From NCBI RefSeq assembly GCF_000801105.2, contig NC_079516.1:29425643-29489642 (forward strand): DNA of 64,000 bases, read 5' to 3'. This stretch comes from Raphanus sativus. Taxonomy: Eukaryota; Streptophyta; Magnoliopsida; Brassicales; Brassicaceae. Shown piece by piece: positions 1 to 11,310 of the stretch. The number at the start of each line of letters is the position of its first letter. The stretch's first letter is position 1. A program made the position numbers and the translations under genes. Under the pieces are notes generated by a model that saw nothing but the letters and a program-made list of their open reading frames with translations, did not search any database and was not told the DNA's origin.

Positions 1-2317
1 CGGTTTCTTTGCAGTTTGAGCATCTATAAGCCCTATGTTTCTTCCGGGGTTTGCTTGCTCTCATCCTGGATAGCTCTAACCAAGATTGCCATCTTGATTT
101 CTTTTGTCTCCCCGGACCACGCTTTACATCTGGAGGAAAGCATGTGCGTGCCTCAACCGCTTGTCGATTACAAGGATATATATTTTCTGAGTATCCTGCA
201 AACAAATAATTCTTTGAGTACACTGGAGATACAAGTGTGTCGACATGCACACCAGCAAGTGTTCCAGCTGCTATAGCATGAAAGCAAGGTATTTTCTCCA
301 CTCCATAGACACCACAATCACACTTTCCATGTTCCAAATCAACCACACAGTCCATTTTGCCACCTTTCACAAAGAATTTCCATCCATCAATTGGTTGGGC
401 CCTCATCTTATCCGCTATCTCTGACCGAACAGCAAGCAAGTATTCAACACCCCGACTATTTTGAGTTGGGAGACTCAATGCATCGTCTCTCCTTTTCCAA
501 AACCACATTCCTAGCTTCTCCCTTATGAACTCCAACAGGAAGACAATCGAAAATCCCCTAGCTCGCTTCAGTGCGGAATTAATAGACTCAGCGATGTTGC
601 TCGTTTTTATGTTGTACCTGTCTCCCGTACAGTAAACCCTTGACCATAGGCTAACGTCTGCATTCACCAAATACGTTGCAAGGTCCGGGTTTGCACTCCG
701 TATCTCAGCCATGTACCGGTCAAAATCTGAAACCGTGTGAGCATAAGCAGCACCTTTCACCAAGTACAAAAGATGTCTCCCTTTATAAGTTTTGACAATG
801 TTTTCTTGAAGGTGATAATAACATATTCCTCGGGTTGCCCAAGGAAACACCTTATCACACGCACTTTTAATTGCCTCGTGCCGGTCGGACACTATCACCA
901 GAGGAGAATCATGGGATATACAACTAGCCAATTTTGTGAAAAACCATTCCCAAGAAGGTCCATCTTCAGCATCTACGATCCCAAAAGCCAATGGAAATAT
1001 CTGAAAATTCCCATCTTGTGCCGCTGCAACTAACATAACACCTCCATACTTCTCACTTAGGTGAGTCCCATCCACCACAATGACCCTTCTCTGATACTTA
1101 AAACCTTTGATAGAAGCTCCAAAGGAGATAAATAGATACTTAAATCGGTTCAGAGAATCGAGTTCTATAGCCGTGATAGAATCTGGATTTGCTAAGGAGA
1201 CTTGCTCGAGATATGATGGCAGTTGCGAATACCCATCTTCTGCTGATCCTCTCACCAACATTTGTGCATATAACAATGCTCTGTATGAAGTGGTGTAATT
1301 AAGAGTCATACCAAACATGTTCTTCATAGCATCAGTGATATGCTGCGGATTTAACCCATCAATGATTCCAACACGATCAATGAAAAGCCGAGCAACATAC
1401 TTCGGAGTACAATGTTTCCGCTGAGCGATTCTATCTCCCACTGAGCATGTATGAGCTTGCACATACTTTGTTACCCAAAACGTGTTTGTCCCATGTTTCA
1501 CACTCGCTCTGAGCCTCCATCCACAACCACTAACCCGACATATTGCCACAAGGAGAGTTTTCGATGACTTGTATATTCTGAAGGTGAATCCACGCCTCAC
1601 TGCTGTCAACCGCACCTCCGAAACCAATGCATCCTTGCTAACGAAACTCTGGTTGACATGTAGCTTGTCTCTTTGAAATCTTTCTCCTTCAATAGCATAT
1701 GTTTCTTTGAAATCTTCAAAACACATATCATCTTCTTCTGAGTCCTCATCTTTGACCTTTCCATAAACACTGTAATTCTCACCATCATCGACCGCTTCAG
1801 CAACATCACAGATATCAGCATCCTCCTCTCCATCATCCTCCTCTCCATCATCATCCTCCTCCCCATCATCCACCTCCTCATCCCGCTCCTCCCCATCATC
1901 CTCCTCCCCATCATCCTCCTCGCCATCATCCTCCTCACCATCATCCTCCATTAACTTCTTCCCTTTCCTCTGAAACCGTTCTCATCTTGCTACGGCTTGA
2001 TACACAAAGCCGTACTCCGTGCGTTTTGGTTATCTCGAGCAAGTATCCAACTTGTCTATCACTTGTAACATGAATAGGAGGGGTATCTGGAGCCATATCT
2101 TGCATCATTGCTTCTGGTACTGAATAACTTATCTCCACAGACTCTATGCTCATATCCAAGTTAAAATCTTCTTCAGTCATTTCAACAAGTTCAGCATGTG
2201 TCGAACCTTCACTCAAAAAAAAAACATTCTCGCTCCTTTGGAATCATCAACCACAAAATCCCAACAACCATCTTTCCACAACCATTCTCCATACACTGCA
2301 GGTAACCGACGTATCAT
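1..2317 (-). pseudogene. MuDR-type MULE transposase, damaged, C-terminus off the window
   Basis: Encodes a Mutator-like transposase, which would cut and insert MULE DNA in the nucleus. Read right to left, an exon starts after a TTTTTTGCAG acceptor (ATG at 2317) and gives an N-terminal domain (VYGEWLWKDGCWDF). The frame breaks at a T10 tract near 2217 and continues in another frame (2216-1941, TPPIHVTSDRQVGYLLE). A second break lies in a GAGGATGATGG-repeat acidic stretch. From 1951 to the left edge the frame is open for about 650 codons. It holds an acidic Asp/Glu/Gly tract, the MuDR N-terminal DNA-binding region (about 1660-1430), the MULE catalytic core (VVDGTHL near 1085, VIVSDRHEA near 900), a SWIM zinc finger (CDC then CFH, about 330-280) and the start of a zinc knuckle (CSNC) at the edge. 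The family is secure. Whether the two frame breaks are real damage, splicing or sequencing error in low-complexity DNA is open. Confidence 0.88.
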
Positions 2318-2519
2318 CTGCAAAAAATCAAAAATAAAAACACATTAGCTAGAAACTTTGATTAACATGAAGTGATGTCGGTAAACTCTTAAATATCACC
2401 AATTATGTTATAAATTTAATTCAGTAGCTCCAATATTGATTAATATACATGAATTAATAAGAAAATGTAAAAAAAAGTCTTTATAGTTTTGGAGAAAATG
2501 AAAGTTTACTAAACATTGA
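2318..2519. other. Intron or upstream sequence of the MULE
   Basis: AT-rich sequence just upstream of the splice-acceptor-like TTTTTTGCAG that precedes the first recognised MULE exon. I see no coding continuation here, so an upstream exon, if present, is not identified. Confidence 0.4.
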
Positions 2520-3400
2520 CGCAGACGACTTACTGGTAAGTCGTCTGGAATACTTAGACGACTTACAAGTAAGTCGTCCGAAGAGGTCATTTTGGCAATT
2601 GACTTTAAGCTGGACGACTTACAAGTAAGTCGTCCAGTTTTGTTTGTTAAAAAAAAACACCAGACGACTTACTTGTAATTAAGTCGTCTCGGATAAACGG
2701 GTTACTTTTGCATTTGACCGAATTGTGTCAGAAAAATTGACTTTTCTTAGACGACTTACTAGTAAGTCGTCCCTGGAAAAACAAAAAACTTAATATTTTA
2801 TTAAAACGAGATGACTTACTTGTAAGTCGTCTCATGTTAGTTTAAAATTCGAAAATAAAACTGAAATTTTTATTTTTCCCAGACGACTTAAACGGAAGTC
2901 GTCCAGATAGACGACTTACACGGAAGTCGTCTGAGATAAGCAAGGTTTGACCAGAATCTCAGAATAAAATCTGGACGACTTTACTTATCCTGGACGACCT
3001 TCAAGTAAGTCTTCTGACTGGACGACCTTCAAGTAAGTCGTCTGGAAGAAAATAAATATTTAAGTTGTTTTTCCAATTGAAAAACTAACCTGAGACGACT
3101 TACCAGTAAGTCGTCTAGCTTTAATAAAATATTGTTTTTTTTGGTTTCCCCAGAGACGACTTACTAGTAAGTCGTCTGGGAAAAATCAAATATCTGACAC
3201 AATTCGGTCAAATGCAAAAGTAACCCGTTTATCCTAGACGACTTACTAGTAAGTCGTCTAGGATATTCTCAGGTTTTTTTTTCTAAACAAAGAAAGATGG
3301 ACGACTTACAAGTAAGTCGTCTCTTTGTCCAGAAGACTTAACCGTAAGTCTTCTACAGCCAGACGACTTACAGGTAAGTCTTCTACGCGGACAGATCTGG
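2520..3400. repeat. Foldback structure made of about 16 short palindromes
   Basis: The stretch holds about 16 copies of a 22-28 bp palindrome based on GACGACTTAC-N2-GTAAGTCGTC, at roughly 2523, 2556, 2611, 2662, 2749, 2808, 2881, 2909, 2992, 3020, 3093, 3154, 3236, 3299, 3331 and 3361. The whole block is also a large imperfect inverted repeat centred near 2960: spacers between palindromes on the left return reverse-complemented and in reverse order on the right. The clearest pair is a perfect 42-bp inverted repeat, 2691-2732 against 3193-3234. It lies on the 5' side of the MULE. A related phrase (GGTTACTTTTG) recurs near 3845, so it may be part of a long MULE terminal region or a separate foldback MITE. 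A transcript would fold into a long hairpin with side hairpins. Confidence 0.85.
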
Positions 3401-4788
3401 AAATTTTTCCAATTTCATACATTAAATTAGTGAGATGACTTCCTTACCACACAGAAGTCTTCTCCAAACACCCAGAACCTTAAACGAGAGTAACCCACCA
3501 AGAATAGTAAGCTTGAATGTCTCTATCAACCAAAAAAAAATTAAAATCAGAAGCTTGAGTTTTTTGGATGAATATGGAGACAAAGTGAAAGAGATGTTGT
3601 TTTCAGTTCATAACAATTGAGAGAGAGAGTAAATCGATTTCATGTGCATTAACAGCTTCAAATTGGTTGTTCATGGTAGTTGGGGTATTGAAGGCGATGG
3701 CAATCTTGTATATACTTGAAGATGATGAGGTTGAGAAAGTAAAATGGCCATTTTCGAAAAACATAAAAAACAAAATTAATGGCATTTTCGTAAATACTGT
3801 GAACACGTGGGGTGAATAGGGCAAAAGAAAGATAAAAAAAAAAGAGGTTACTTTTGTTTTTGACTTTGAGTTTTGAATCAATTTTGCAAAAAGCTTTCTA
3901 TTTTAATTCGAATCAAAAGAATTTGGATATAAGTATATGACTCTATTAAACAAAATAATTAATAATATATAATATCTATAAAAAATTAAACAAATCATAT
4001 ATATTAATATTTTTAAGAATGGACACATATCTGTTATTTGCATATATGTACAATATTATTAGTAAATATTTTTTTATAATAAAATATAATTATTTTATAT
4101 TAATTTGTTTTATTAAAAAGAAAATTTCAGTTACTTTTAAGAACCGAATTAGTATCTTTTTGAAATATAAAAAAATCTAAATATCTAGAGACCAAATATA
4201 CAGATAACTATAAATCAGATCAGATTAAATAATTGGTTAGTCAGATAAAGGGATTGAACCACACATAATTCCAAAAACTTGGATATTCGATTTATACCCA
4301 CCCAAATAAATAAACGGATTGGACCACGCATAATTCCAAAAACTTGGATATTCGATATATGCCCACCTCTATCTCAAATAAACCATCTCGATTAGCTAAT
4401 TACAATTGTGAGAGAAGTCAAGTCATCACTGTTAGAGTGTTAGTACTTGTACAGGTTTATTACGTTTTACCAACTGTTTATAAATTTTGTTTGTATCACA
4501 TGCAAATATTAATAATTTTGAATATACCTGGATATTGTGCATGAACAATGAATAAAATTAAACATAAGTGCTTAGAAATGCAAACGTCAAAGATCAAAAC
4601 AATAGTCACATTGGGTTTGTCTCTCATATCTGTATATCCATATTTTCTAATGACATTCACGAGGATTAGTCTATCTAGTTCGATTTTATGGAAAACTGAG
4701 TTTGAAATATAGATATACATATGTACACACGACATCAAGGAGGAGACAGATAACAGATAAAAATGTGTCCAGCCTTGCAGTTAGTAGT
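3401..4788. other. AT-rich interval, no gene recognised
   Basis: Lies between the foldback and the 3' end of LIP1. It contains a degenerate GATGACTTCC...AAGTCTTC palindrome near 3430, a GGCCATTTT/GGCATTTTCG stretch near 3745-3790 resembling MULE subterminal DNA, and a 65-bp tandem duplication listed separately. The short open frames here lack recognisable domains. Confidence 0.5.
4251..4375. repeat. 65-bp tandem duplication
   Basis: A segment beginning GGATTGAACCACACATAATT at 4251 is repeated from 4316 with a few substitutions, giving two head-to-tail copies with a 65-bp period. No function is apparent. Confidence 0.75.
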
Positions 4789-6840
4789 TTACCAACTACT
4801 AAAATTTTTCCTTGCCCTGAAGAATTGAATCATGTGCAGATACACATCTTCTTTGGCACTTGTGCTTAGTACAAAATCAATGTGACCATAATTCTCAAGG
4901 TATAGCAACTCTGGTCTGGAAGGTAGCTCGGCGAGAGTACGTTCCACATCCGTCACGTCTGCTAAGAGATCACTTCCACCGTACCCCATCCACACAGGTA
5001 ATGATGCCGGAATGAGGCCAAGTTCGAATTCCGGAGGTTTTGATGTCCCATAAGTCAATATGTTTTTTAGAAAGCCGTAGTCAAATTTTGCAAAGCTCCC
5101 CTTCCGAATCACTTGAATGCATATTATTAGAATCAAAAATCAAAAGGGAGTGTGGATAAGTAAAATACAAGGAGGCCATTGAACACAAACATACACAAAC
5201 TATGAAAAATGACTCAAGAATCAAATGAGTAGACATCTTACTTTGGAAAAGATGTCGCAAGTTCTTCACAGATGATGGGTGAGGCTCGTAATCTAGGTAG
5301 TATTCTATCCTCGAGGCATTGAAACAACAATTCTTCCCTGCCATCAGTTCACTATTTTATCAGATTTATCACAGGACATTATCAAACACTTTCCCTGTAA
5401 TCATCTGTTATTTTCCACTCACAAACATAGTTTTTTTTTCTTTTTTTTGAATGAATTTTAAATTTATTCAAAAAAGCCTTGTTACATCATGTTTAGTCCT
5501 TTTATAACCTTGTTACATCATATTTTAAATTTTAAATTTCTCACAAACATAGTTACGGAAAGAATATTTAAGAAAGAGATTACAGGAAGAGAAGGGAAAA
5601 CCTGTTATGGATGAGAGGAAATCAGTGCAATCCATATGCCCGTCGCATAATGAGTCAACAAGTTTAGCTAATGTATCACTGAGATCACAGAATACAAAGA
5701 TGTTAGTAAAGAAAAGTCACATTATACCAACACACACACAAAAGCTAGATGAGACACAAGTCACAACCTTCGAAAGTTTATTTGATGCAGGCCAAGAGCA
5801 ACGACCATCTGGAAAGAGAACCGACCAATGTGTTAAACTTGATTGATTCTCTGAAATCGATTTTCTACGATATTCAAATACCTGATCGAGATGCATAAAA
5901 ACCATTCTTTCTACAAGTGGAGCTGTGACATGATCCAAATACGATATTGGACAAAGCAACGCAGCTGCTTCAACCATTTCAGCAACACGTGGCTGAGTAA
6001 GAGCAGCAAAAGACATGATAGTCCCCTGTCGAAAGAAACTGAAAAAAAAAATCAGTTTATAAATCAGCAAGAGGGAACCCTTAATTCATTTCTAGAAGAA
6101 CAATAATGACCTGAGAATGTCCAACAAGGAAGATTTTGGAGTTTGCAACTGAATACATATACTGAACCATTTCTGCCAAGTCGTACATAGCCAAATCTTG
6201 CCAACTCCAATCCCAAAATTCCTGTGTATAGTAGAAAAGTATAACATCACATTCAAATACTTATAGGCATAGAGAGGAGCATCATATCTTCACATACCTT
6301 GTCAGTTTCAGACAAAGTTACATGCCCATAACTGTAACGCGTACCACGAACGTTTCCTATCCAAACATCGAATCCATAATCAGCAAGAACGAAGCCTAAT
6401 GATTCTTTAGTGGAATCCAAGAACCACACATCTCCAGCCTGCCACAAAAAGACAAAAGACATTTGTCCTTTTTTTAAGTTGAAATATCAATCCAGCAAGC
6501 AACGATACCATAAAGAGACCGTGCTGAAGCAGAACAGGTGGACCATATTGAAAAGTTAGATTCTGAGCAGGAGAAGCCACGCGTTGAAGAGCTAGTATGT
6601 ACCCATCTTTCGTTTGAATCTAAAAACAAAAAAATATGTGAGTGTACAATCCAAAATAGAAAGTCTTGATCTGAGACTAGAAAGCGATGAGACTACAGTG
6701 TGTTCGGTGCAGGAGTAACCCGCCGGATGAACGAGGTCAGCGCAGAGAGAATTGACCGGAGATCCACGGAGGATATGAGATTGTGTCACGGCGGAAGAAA
6801 TCGTAAAAGCGGTCAACACGGCGACAAGTAACCACTTCAT
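4789..6840 (-). CDS. LIP1: Triacylglycerol lipase 1 (acid lipase family, alpha/beta hydrolase)
   Basis: Predicted enzyme hydrolysing ester bonds of triacylglycerols; secreted or vacuolar entry is suggested by an N-terminal signal peptide (MKWLLVAVLTAFT..., about 20 residues). I reconstruct nine exons with GT/AG junctions: 6840-6697, 6619-6509, 6438-6298, 6221-6111, 6025-5882, 5808-5768, 5678-5602, 5337-5242 and 5111-4789. They sum to 1188 nt and 395 residues without a break. The nucleophile motif GHSQG has Ser168 and is split by intron 4. The acid is probably Asp340 (GGSDLLADVTDV) and the histidine His365 (YGHID), matching the gastric/acid lipase triad. The protein closely resembles what I know of Arabidopsis LIP1 in length and wording, including CTEH, GDVWFL and DYEPHPSS. 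Intron 7 carries a retroposon. Its neighbours are all transposons, so no operon or pathway context exists. It appears intact. Confidence 0.93.
5433..5539 (-). mobile_element. Short retroposon (SINE or truncated LINE end) in LIP1 intron 7
   Basis: About 107 bp starting on the plus strand with a T-rich run (antisense of a poly-A tail), flanked by a 15-bp direct repeat CTCACAAACATAGTT at 5418-5432 and 5540-5554. A terminal A-run plus a ~15-bp target-site duplication is the signature of LINE-driven retroposition. It lies in the same orientation as LIP1 and well away from both splice sites. Confidence 0.8.
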
Positions 6841-7094
6841 CCTCGCCGGAAACGACGGGCTGTTGATATCTTTAAAAGTAATATATTATAATTTTACCCT
6901 CTTCGTTTTATAAATGGGACATTTGTTTTTGTTTGGTTCAAAACAACTTGTGATTCTTATCTTCTTCACTAGGCTTGGATTTAACATTTTATGACAGTTT
7001 TAGCTTAATTGACAATTACAAGAAAATATCTATTCTATTTTTTTTTTCTACTAAATTATAATTTTATTAATCATCAAACTTAAAAGTCATAATA
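6841..7094. other. LIP1 upstream region
   Basis: The AT-rich 254 bp between the LIP1 start codon and the neighbouring Helitron would hold the LIP1 promoter (transcription is leftward). I cannot identify a convincing TATA box or other element by eye. Confidence 0.35.
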
Positions 7095-8825
7095 TCTATT
7101 CTATTAAAACAGCAGTGTGCATAAAAGTTGTGTCTTTTTTAAAAAATTTATAACTCCTTTTCAATGCACTTCATTTAAATTCTATAACTGCCGTCCATTA
7201 CTAATCGATAAAGTAACTGCCCTTATACCTTACTCCCTCTGTTAAAAGTGCTAGTATAAAAAATGATTAGATTTGAAAAAATAGTATAATATCAAATTCA
7301 ACCAATAATTAAAAAGTATGTATTATTTGATTGGTCATCTTATATCTAATTAATGCAAAAGTTACCTTAGATTATGTAAACACCTTATAGTGTGAAACAA
7401 ATTTTTTTGGCTAAAACTACCTATATAATGAAACAGAGGGAGTATAATCTATGCCCGATTTGTTTCCCTGTTTGTTTCCCAAAAGCGTAACCACCTTGTG
7501 ATTTTTTAAAAAAATGTAACCCCCTCTAATCAAATATTTAATATCAGGAAAAGTGATCAGAATCGAACAGATTAGTATATTTTTTTATTTTGAAAAGTGA
7601 TCAAACGTAACCACATTCAAATATTTTCTTCATATTTTAAATTTTATTCATAAAATTTCTAATATATTGCAAAATTTTATGAATAAAATTTAAAATAATC
7701 TCTTATATGTATGTGGTACAAATGTATAATTATATAACTTGACATATTTAATATAGTAACCAAAAATTATATTAAACTAATATTAAATATAAATATAATT
7801 ACAAAAAATAATACAAATATAAAAATTAAAATTTTCAAAAAGATAAAACAAAGAATATACCGTCTTTCAAATTAAAACATGAACATGTCCTATTGATAAT
7901 AGTTGAGTCCAATTTAAAAAAAAAATGAAAACTATTATAACTACTTTTATATGCCCATATAAATATAAATGTTTAACATTTAACCTTATTTAAAAAAATG
8001 TCAACAATTGACTGGTCGAAATAACTACTATTTTTTAGGAATACGCAGATAACAACTAACTGGTCAAAAAAACAGTTACATAATCTTTTTCAAAAGAGTC
8101 CGAACTGAAAACAGTAGTTTGTTGAATGGATGACAGTTTGTTGTTTGTTGCTGGTTACAACATGGATTTTATAAACAAATATTTCTTAAAAATATAAAAC
8201 AAAAAATATATCCGTCCTTTGAAGGACGGATCATAAGTTTGATCCAACTATTTGAAAAATTGATTTGCGGATGCGGGTATGAGTATTTTATGCGGGTGAA
8301 TATGGGTTGGTGGATTTTGGATCGCGGCTACCCGTCGATCCACGAAGTATTTAAAAAATAAAAAGTAAAAAAGTAAACATTCTTTTAAAAATACAGGAAC
8401 TTAAAAAAAATAATTTAAAATTTAAATCATGTATAAGTTTTTTAATATAAATATATTTTTATAATAATTAAATCAAATAATGATTTTTAAAATATATATA
8501 ACCTCCGGATAACCACAAAATTAAGCGAAACGGATGCGAGTACAAAATTATTTGCCTGCGGGTCGTGCGGGTCATATTTTTTAACCAAAACAAAATAGAA
8601 AACCCCCGGGTCAGCGGGACAAGTTCAACCCGAAACCAAGCCTTAACTGTGCTATACCGGATCAATTTTTAAATTGCTATTATTTAATAAAATATATTTT
8701 GATTAAATTTATACACAAATATGATTATAAAAATAAAATATAATCAGAAAGAAAAAACAAATATAAAGAATTAAATTTAAAACAAAAGAAAATACCCGCC
8801 CTTTTAAGGGCGGATCAAAATCTAG
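7095..8825 (+). mobile_element. Non-autonomous Helitron
   Basis: The 5' end reads TCTATTCTATTAAAAC after an A (7094). The 3' end has a GC-rich hairpin CCGCCC-TTTTAA-GGGCGG (8796-8813), then ATCAAAAT and CTAG (8822-8825), followed by T. This matches Helitron termini inserted between A and T without duplication. A second, degenerate hairpin (CCGTCC/GGACGG, 8212-8229) inside suggests a nested or older terminus. No Rep/helicase reading frame is present. A Stowaway-like MITE lies inside, and a GC-richer stretch (8260-8640) contains GCGGGT-type words. The 3' end is firm; the 5' end is inferred. Confidence 0.6.
7233..7442. mobile_element. Stowaway-like MITE
   Basis: Begins CTCCCTCTGTT and ends AACAGAGGGAG as an inverted repeat, flanked on both sides by TA (7231-7232, 7443-7444). 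The CTCCCTC terminal motif with a TA duplication is diagnostic of Stowaway/Tc1-Mariner MITEs. It is 210 bp long, AT-rich and non-coding. Confidence 0.75.
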
Positions 8826-9113
8826 TTGTTTTATAAACTTCTATTTGATCAAGTTTAAATGGCAACCACTGACCTAGCATTCAATATCAAGTCAGTGACG
8901 GTTTTGTGATATACCATGGATTTTGCCCGTTTTTAACCATGGTATACTAGTATTTTATTATATACTAGATATGGATCCGTGCGTTGCACGGATTGTATTT
9001 GATGCGAACACATAAAAAGATTGGAAATATTTTTATCACGTTAGTTCTTGGATTTTCAGTATATATTGGTGACATTTTAATAACAATAATACGTTTTCTT
9101 ACATAATTTTTGA

Positions 9114-9380
9114 TTGATATTCTATTTCAATAACAATGGTGTTTTAAATAGCCAAGTGCTGATCAATGCACTCATCTCGAAGATACATCCGACGGAGATC
9201 TACGGACTCAATCAGGACATCGAGACTCTATCATCTTGTTTTTCTTCTCTGCAATTTGATTTTATTCCTCGTCGTTTAAACTCTGTAGCAGATCTTATTG
9301 CTAAATCTGCTGCTTGTAACTCACTCTCTATTTAGCCGCTTGGGCCTTATTGAAGTATTTGTTGTTCAAAAAAAAAAAAA
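9114..9380 (+). mobile_element. 5'-truncated LINE fragment (RNase H tail plus poly-A)
   Basis: The reading frame over 9135-9335 gives LINE RNase H C-terminal sequence (VLINALISKIHPTEIYGL, then FIPRRLNSVADLIAKSA). A stop, a short 3' end and an A-run (about 9369-9380) follow. This is the typical result of 5'-truncated LINE insertion. The direct repeat ATTGATATT at both sides may be part of a target-site duplication but is short. It is nested in the Helitron. Confidence 0.75.
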
Positions 9381-9689
9381 TAGTACATTGATATTTTTAT
9401 TTTTTAATAAATACTTCATTTTTTATTATTTTTCAAAATAATATTAGCTATAGTTAATTGAAATATATAAAACTGTGAATTCTCTATATTGTTTATATTG
9501 TGTAAGACAAACTAAAAACGACACAATTAAAAATATTAATATTACATAACACCAGTCAATATGTTTTATCGATAGTCAGCTAAATATCGAATATATTTCT
9601 AGATAAAACATCAAATTTATTTACTTTAACATTCATGGTGTGACTTTAACATCTTTTTCTATATACAATATTTTGTAAAACACTATTGT

Positions 9690-10010
9690 CGCTATGTTTT
9701 AAAAATTTGAAGTTCTCCAGTTGTAGTGACTCTTGATAGTGCGACATATAATTGTAAGACTGGACTTGACAAATAGACCAACTTTTTAAGCTTTGACCTT
9801 AACTCTCGTTGATAGTAATTTCATAGAACACTCTTATAGAAAAATTGAAGTCTTTTCATTTTGAAAGGTCATCTTGCATATGTCGGTATGAGACTTATTC
9901 TAGGAATACAAATCTGTTTTTCCACATAATTTCCGGTTAGGATTTCGGCTTCAATATTCATGTTGTATAGGCGTTATTCATAACATTATTCTATTGGAAA
10001 GTCTTTCTTT
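9690..10010 (-). pseudogene. Relic of Helitron helicase (Pif1-like) C-terminus
   Basis: The minus strand, read across several frame breaks, gives phrases typical of the end of plant Helitron helicases: NIEAEILTG, CIPRISLIPTYAR, then a degraded core and LYVALSRVT. LYVALSRVT corresponds to the conserved last motif of the Pif1/RecD-like helicase. Stops and shifts are frequent, so it is non-functional. It has the same orientation as the enclosing Helitron and lies about 0.7 kb from its 3' end, as expected for that element's own gene. Confidence 0.7.
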
Positions 10011-11310
10011 TTGATTTAAATTCCTTAATAGCATGACCTACAACAATCCATTCTCTTTGATTTAAATTTCATAGTAGCATGATCTACAACAACATAACCA
10101 ATTTTTATATGTTGATAAGAATAAACACACATAATCATAATCACATATAAGCATAATAGTCACATTAACTTAGTCACAATAGCATAACAGCTAGACAAAA
10201 TATCCGTAAATTTTGATTTTATCTGTTTCGATTTGAACCAAAATTCCAAATATATGTAACTCTACGAAGCAAAGAAAATACTTATATGCAATATCTGTAA
10301 GAAACGAACCAAATCACAAAATACTAATATTACTAAGAATGAATATCTGATCTGATCCGTTATATGAATACATATACATGTATGTAAAGACGTAAATATA
10401 TATAATTTATATAAATTTTATTTATATTGTATATAAGTCTTATAGTACTTTTAAATAAATTTATTAAGTTATATATTAGAATTTTAAAAGTAATATTTTT
10501 TTATTTTTGTAATAAAATGTTATTATTATTTTATCATATTTTTGGAATTTATGATTTATTTACTAATTTTAATTTATTTTTTCTGATCTAATCGGATATC
10601 CGGTCGAAAATCTAAAATTATCTGAATATCCGGAGCACCGAATATCCGTGTGGCTACAAATCGAATTGGATCAAATAATTGATTATTATAACAAAATGGA
10701 TCGGATCAGAATATCTCAAAAAATCCGGATATCCGATTCATGTTCACCACTACATCTATATGTACAAACGGCTAAGTATAATTGTAACAATAACTAATGT
10801 ATAACAGTATGACAATTATATTCTTTTTAGAAAAATGTCAACATCAGTTTAATGTGAAGATCAGGATATCTAGTTATTTCTTCATGTGATACCAAAAAAA
10901 ATAACACGCGAATTTGTGAAAGAACATGCAAGAAAACTCACCAGATATTTTTCTTCCTCAATCCTGCAAAAAATTACTTTTTAAAACACAAATTGTTTTT
11001 ATTTATCTTCCTATATAATTTATTAATCATAAGATATTTTAACAAATGTCAAAATTTTATAAGGAAAATTAATATCAAATAATCTTTTACAATTATCTTT
11101 TTTTTTTTGGATTTTGGAAAAGAAAAATTAGTATTAAATAAGTTATTTTACAAACTTCTCTTCTTTAAGATTTGTAAAAACAAAAATTTCTAAATATTAC
11201 TATTAAATAATTTTTAAAATTAAATTTTACAATTAAATATTTTTTAAAATTAAAATTTACTATTAAATTTACGAAAATTATTTCTTTAATTTCTTTTAAT
11301 TTTATTAGTA
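10011..11310. other. AT-rich Helitron interior, no gene
   Basis: Non-coding sequence inside the Helitron. The words GATCTGATCCG and GGATATCCG recur near 10350-10730. Nothing else is recognised. Confidence 0.5.

Noticed and set aside
1606..1944. Met/Arg-rich 112-residue minus-strand ORF
   Set aside because: It is the wrong frame of the acidic GAGGATGATGG repeat; the adjacent frame carries the transposase.
2520..3400. CRISPR-like array
   Set aside because: Units are palindromic, spacers are not unique but mirrored, and the DNA is plant nuclear.
8468..8665. 65-residue minus-strand ORF in the Helitron
   Set aside because: Falls in a low-complexity GC-richer patch, with no recognisable motif and no support for expression.
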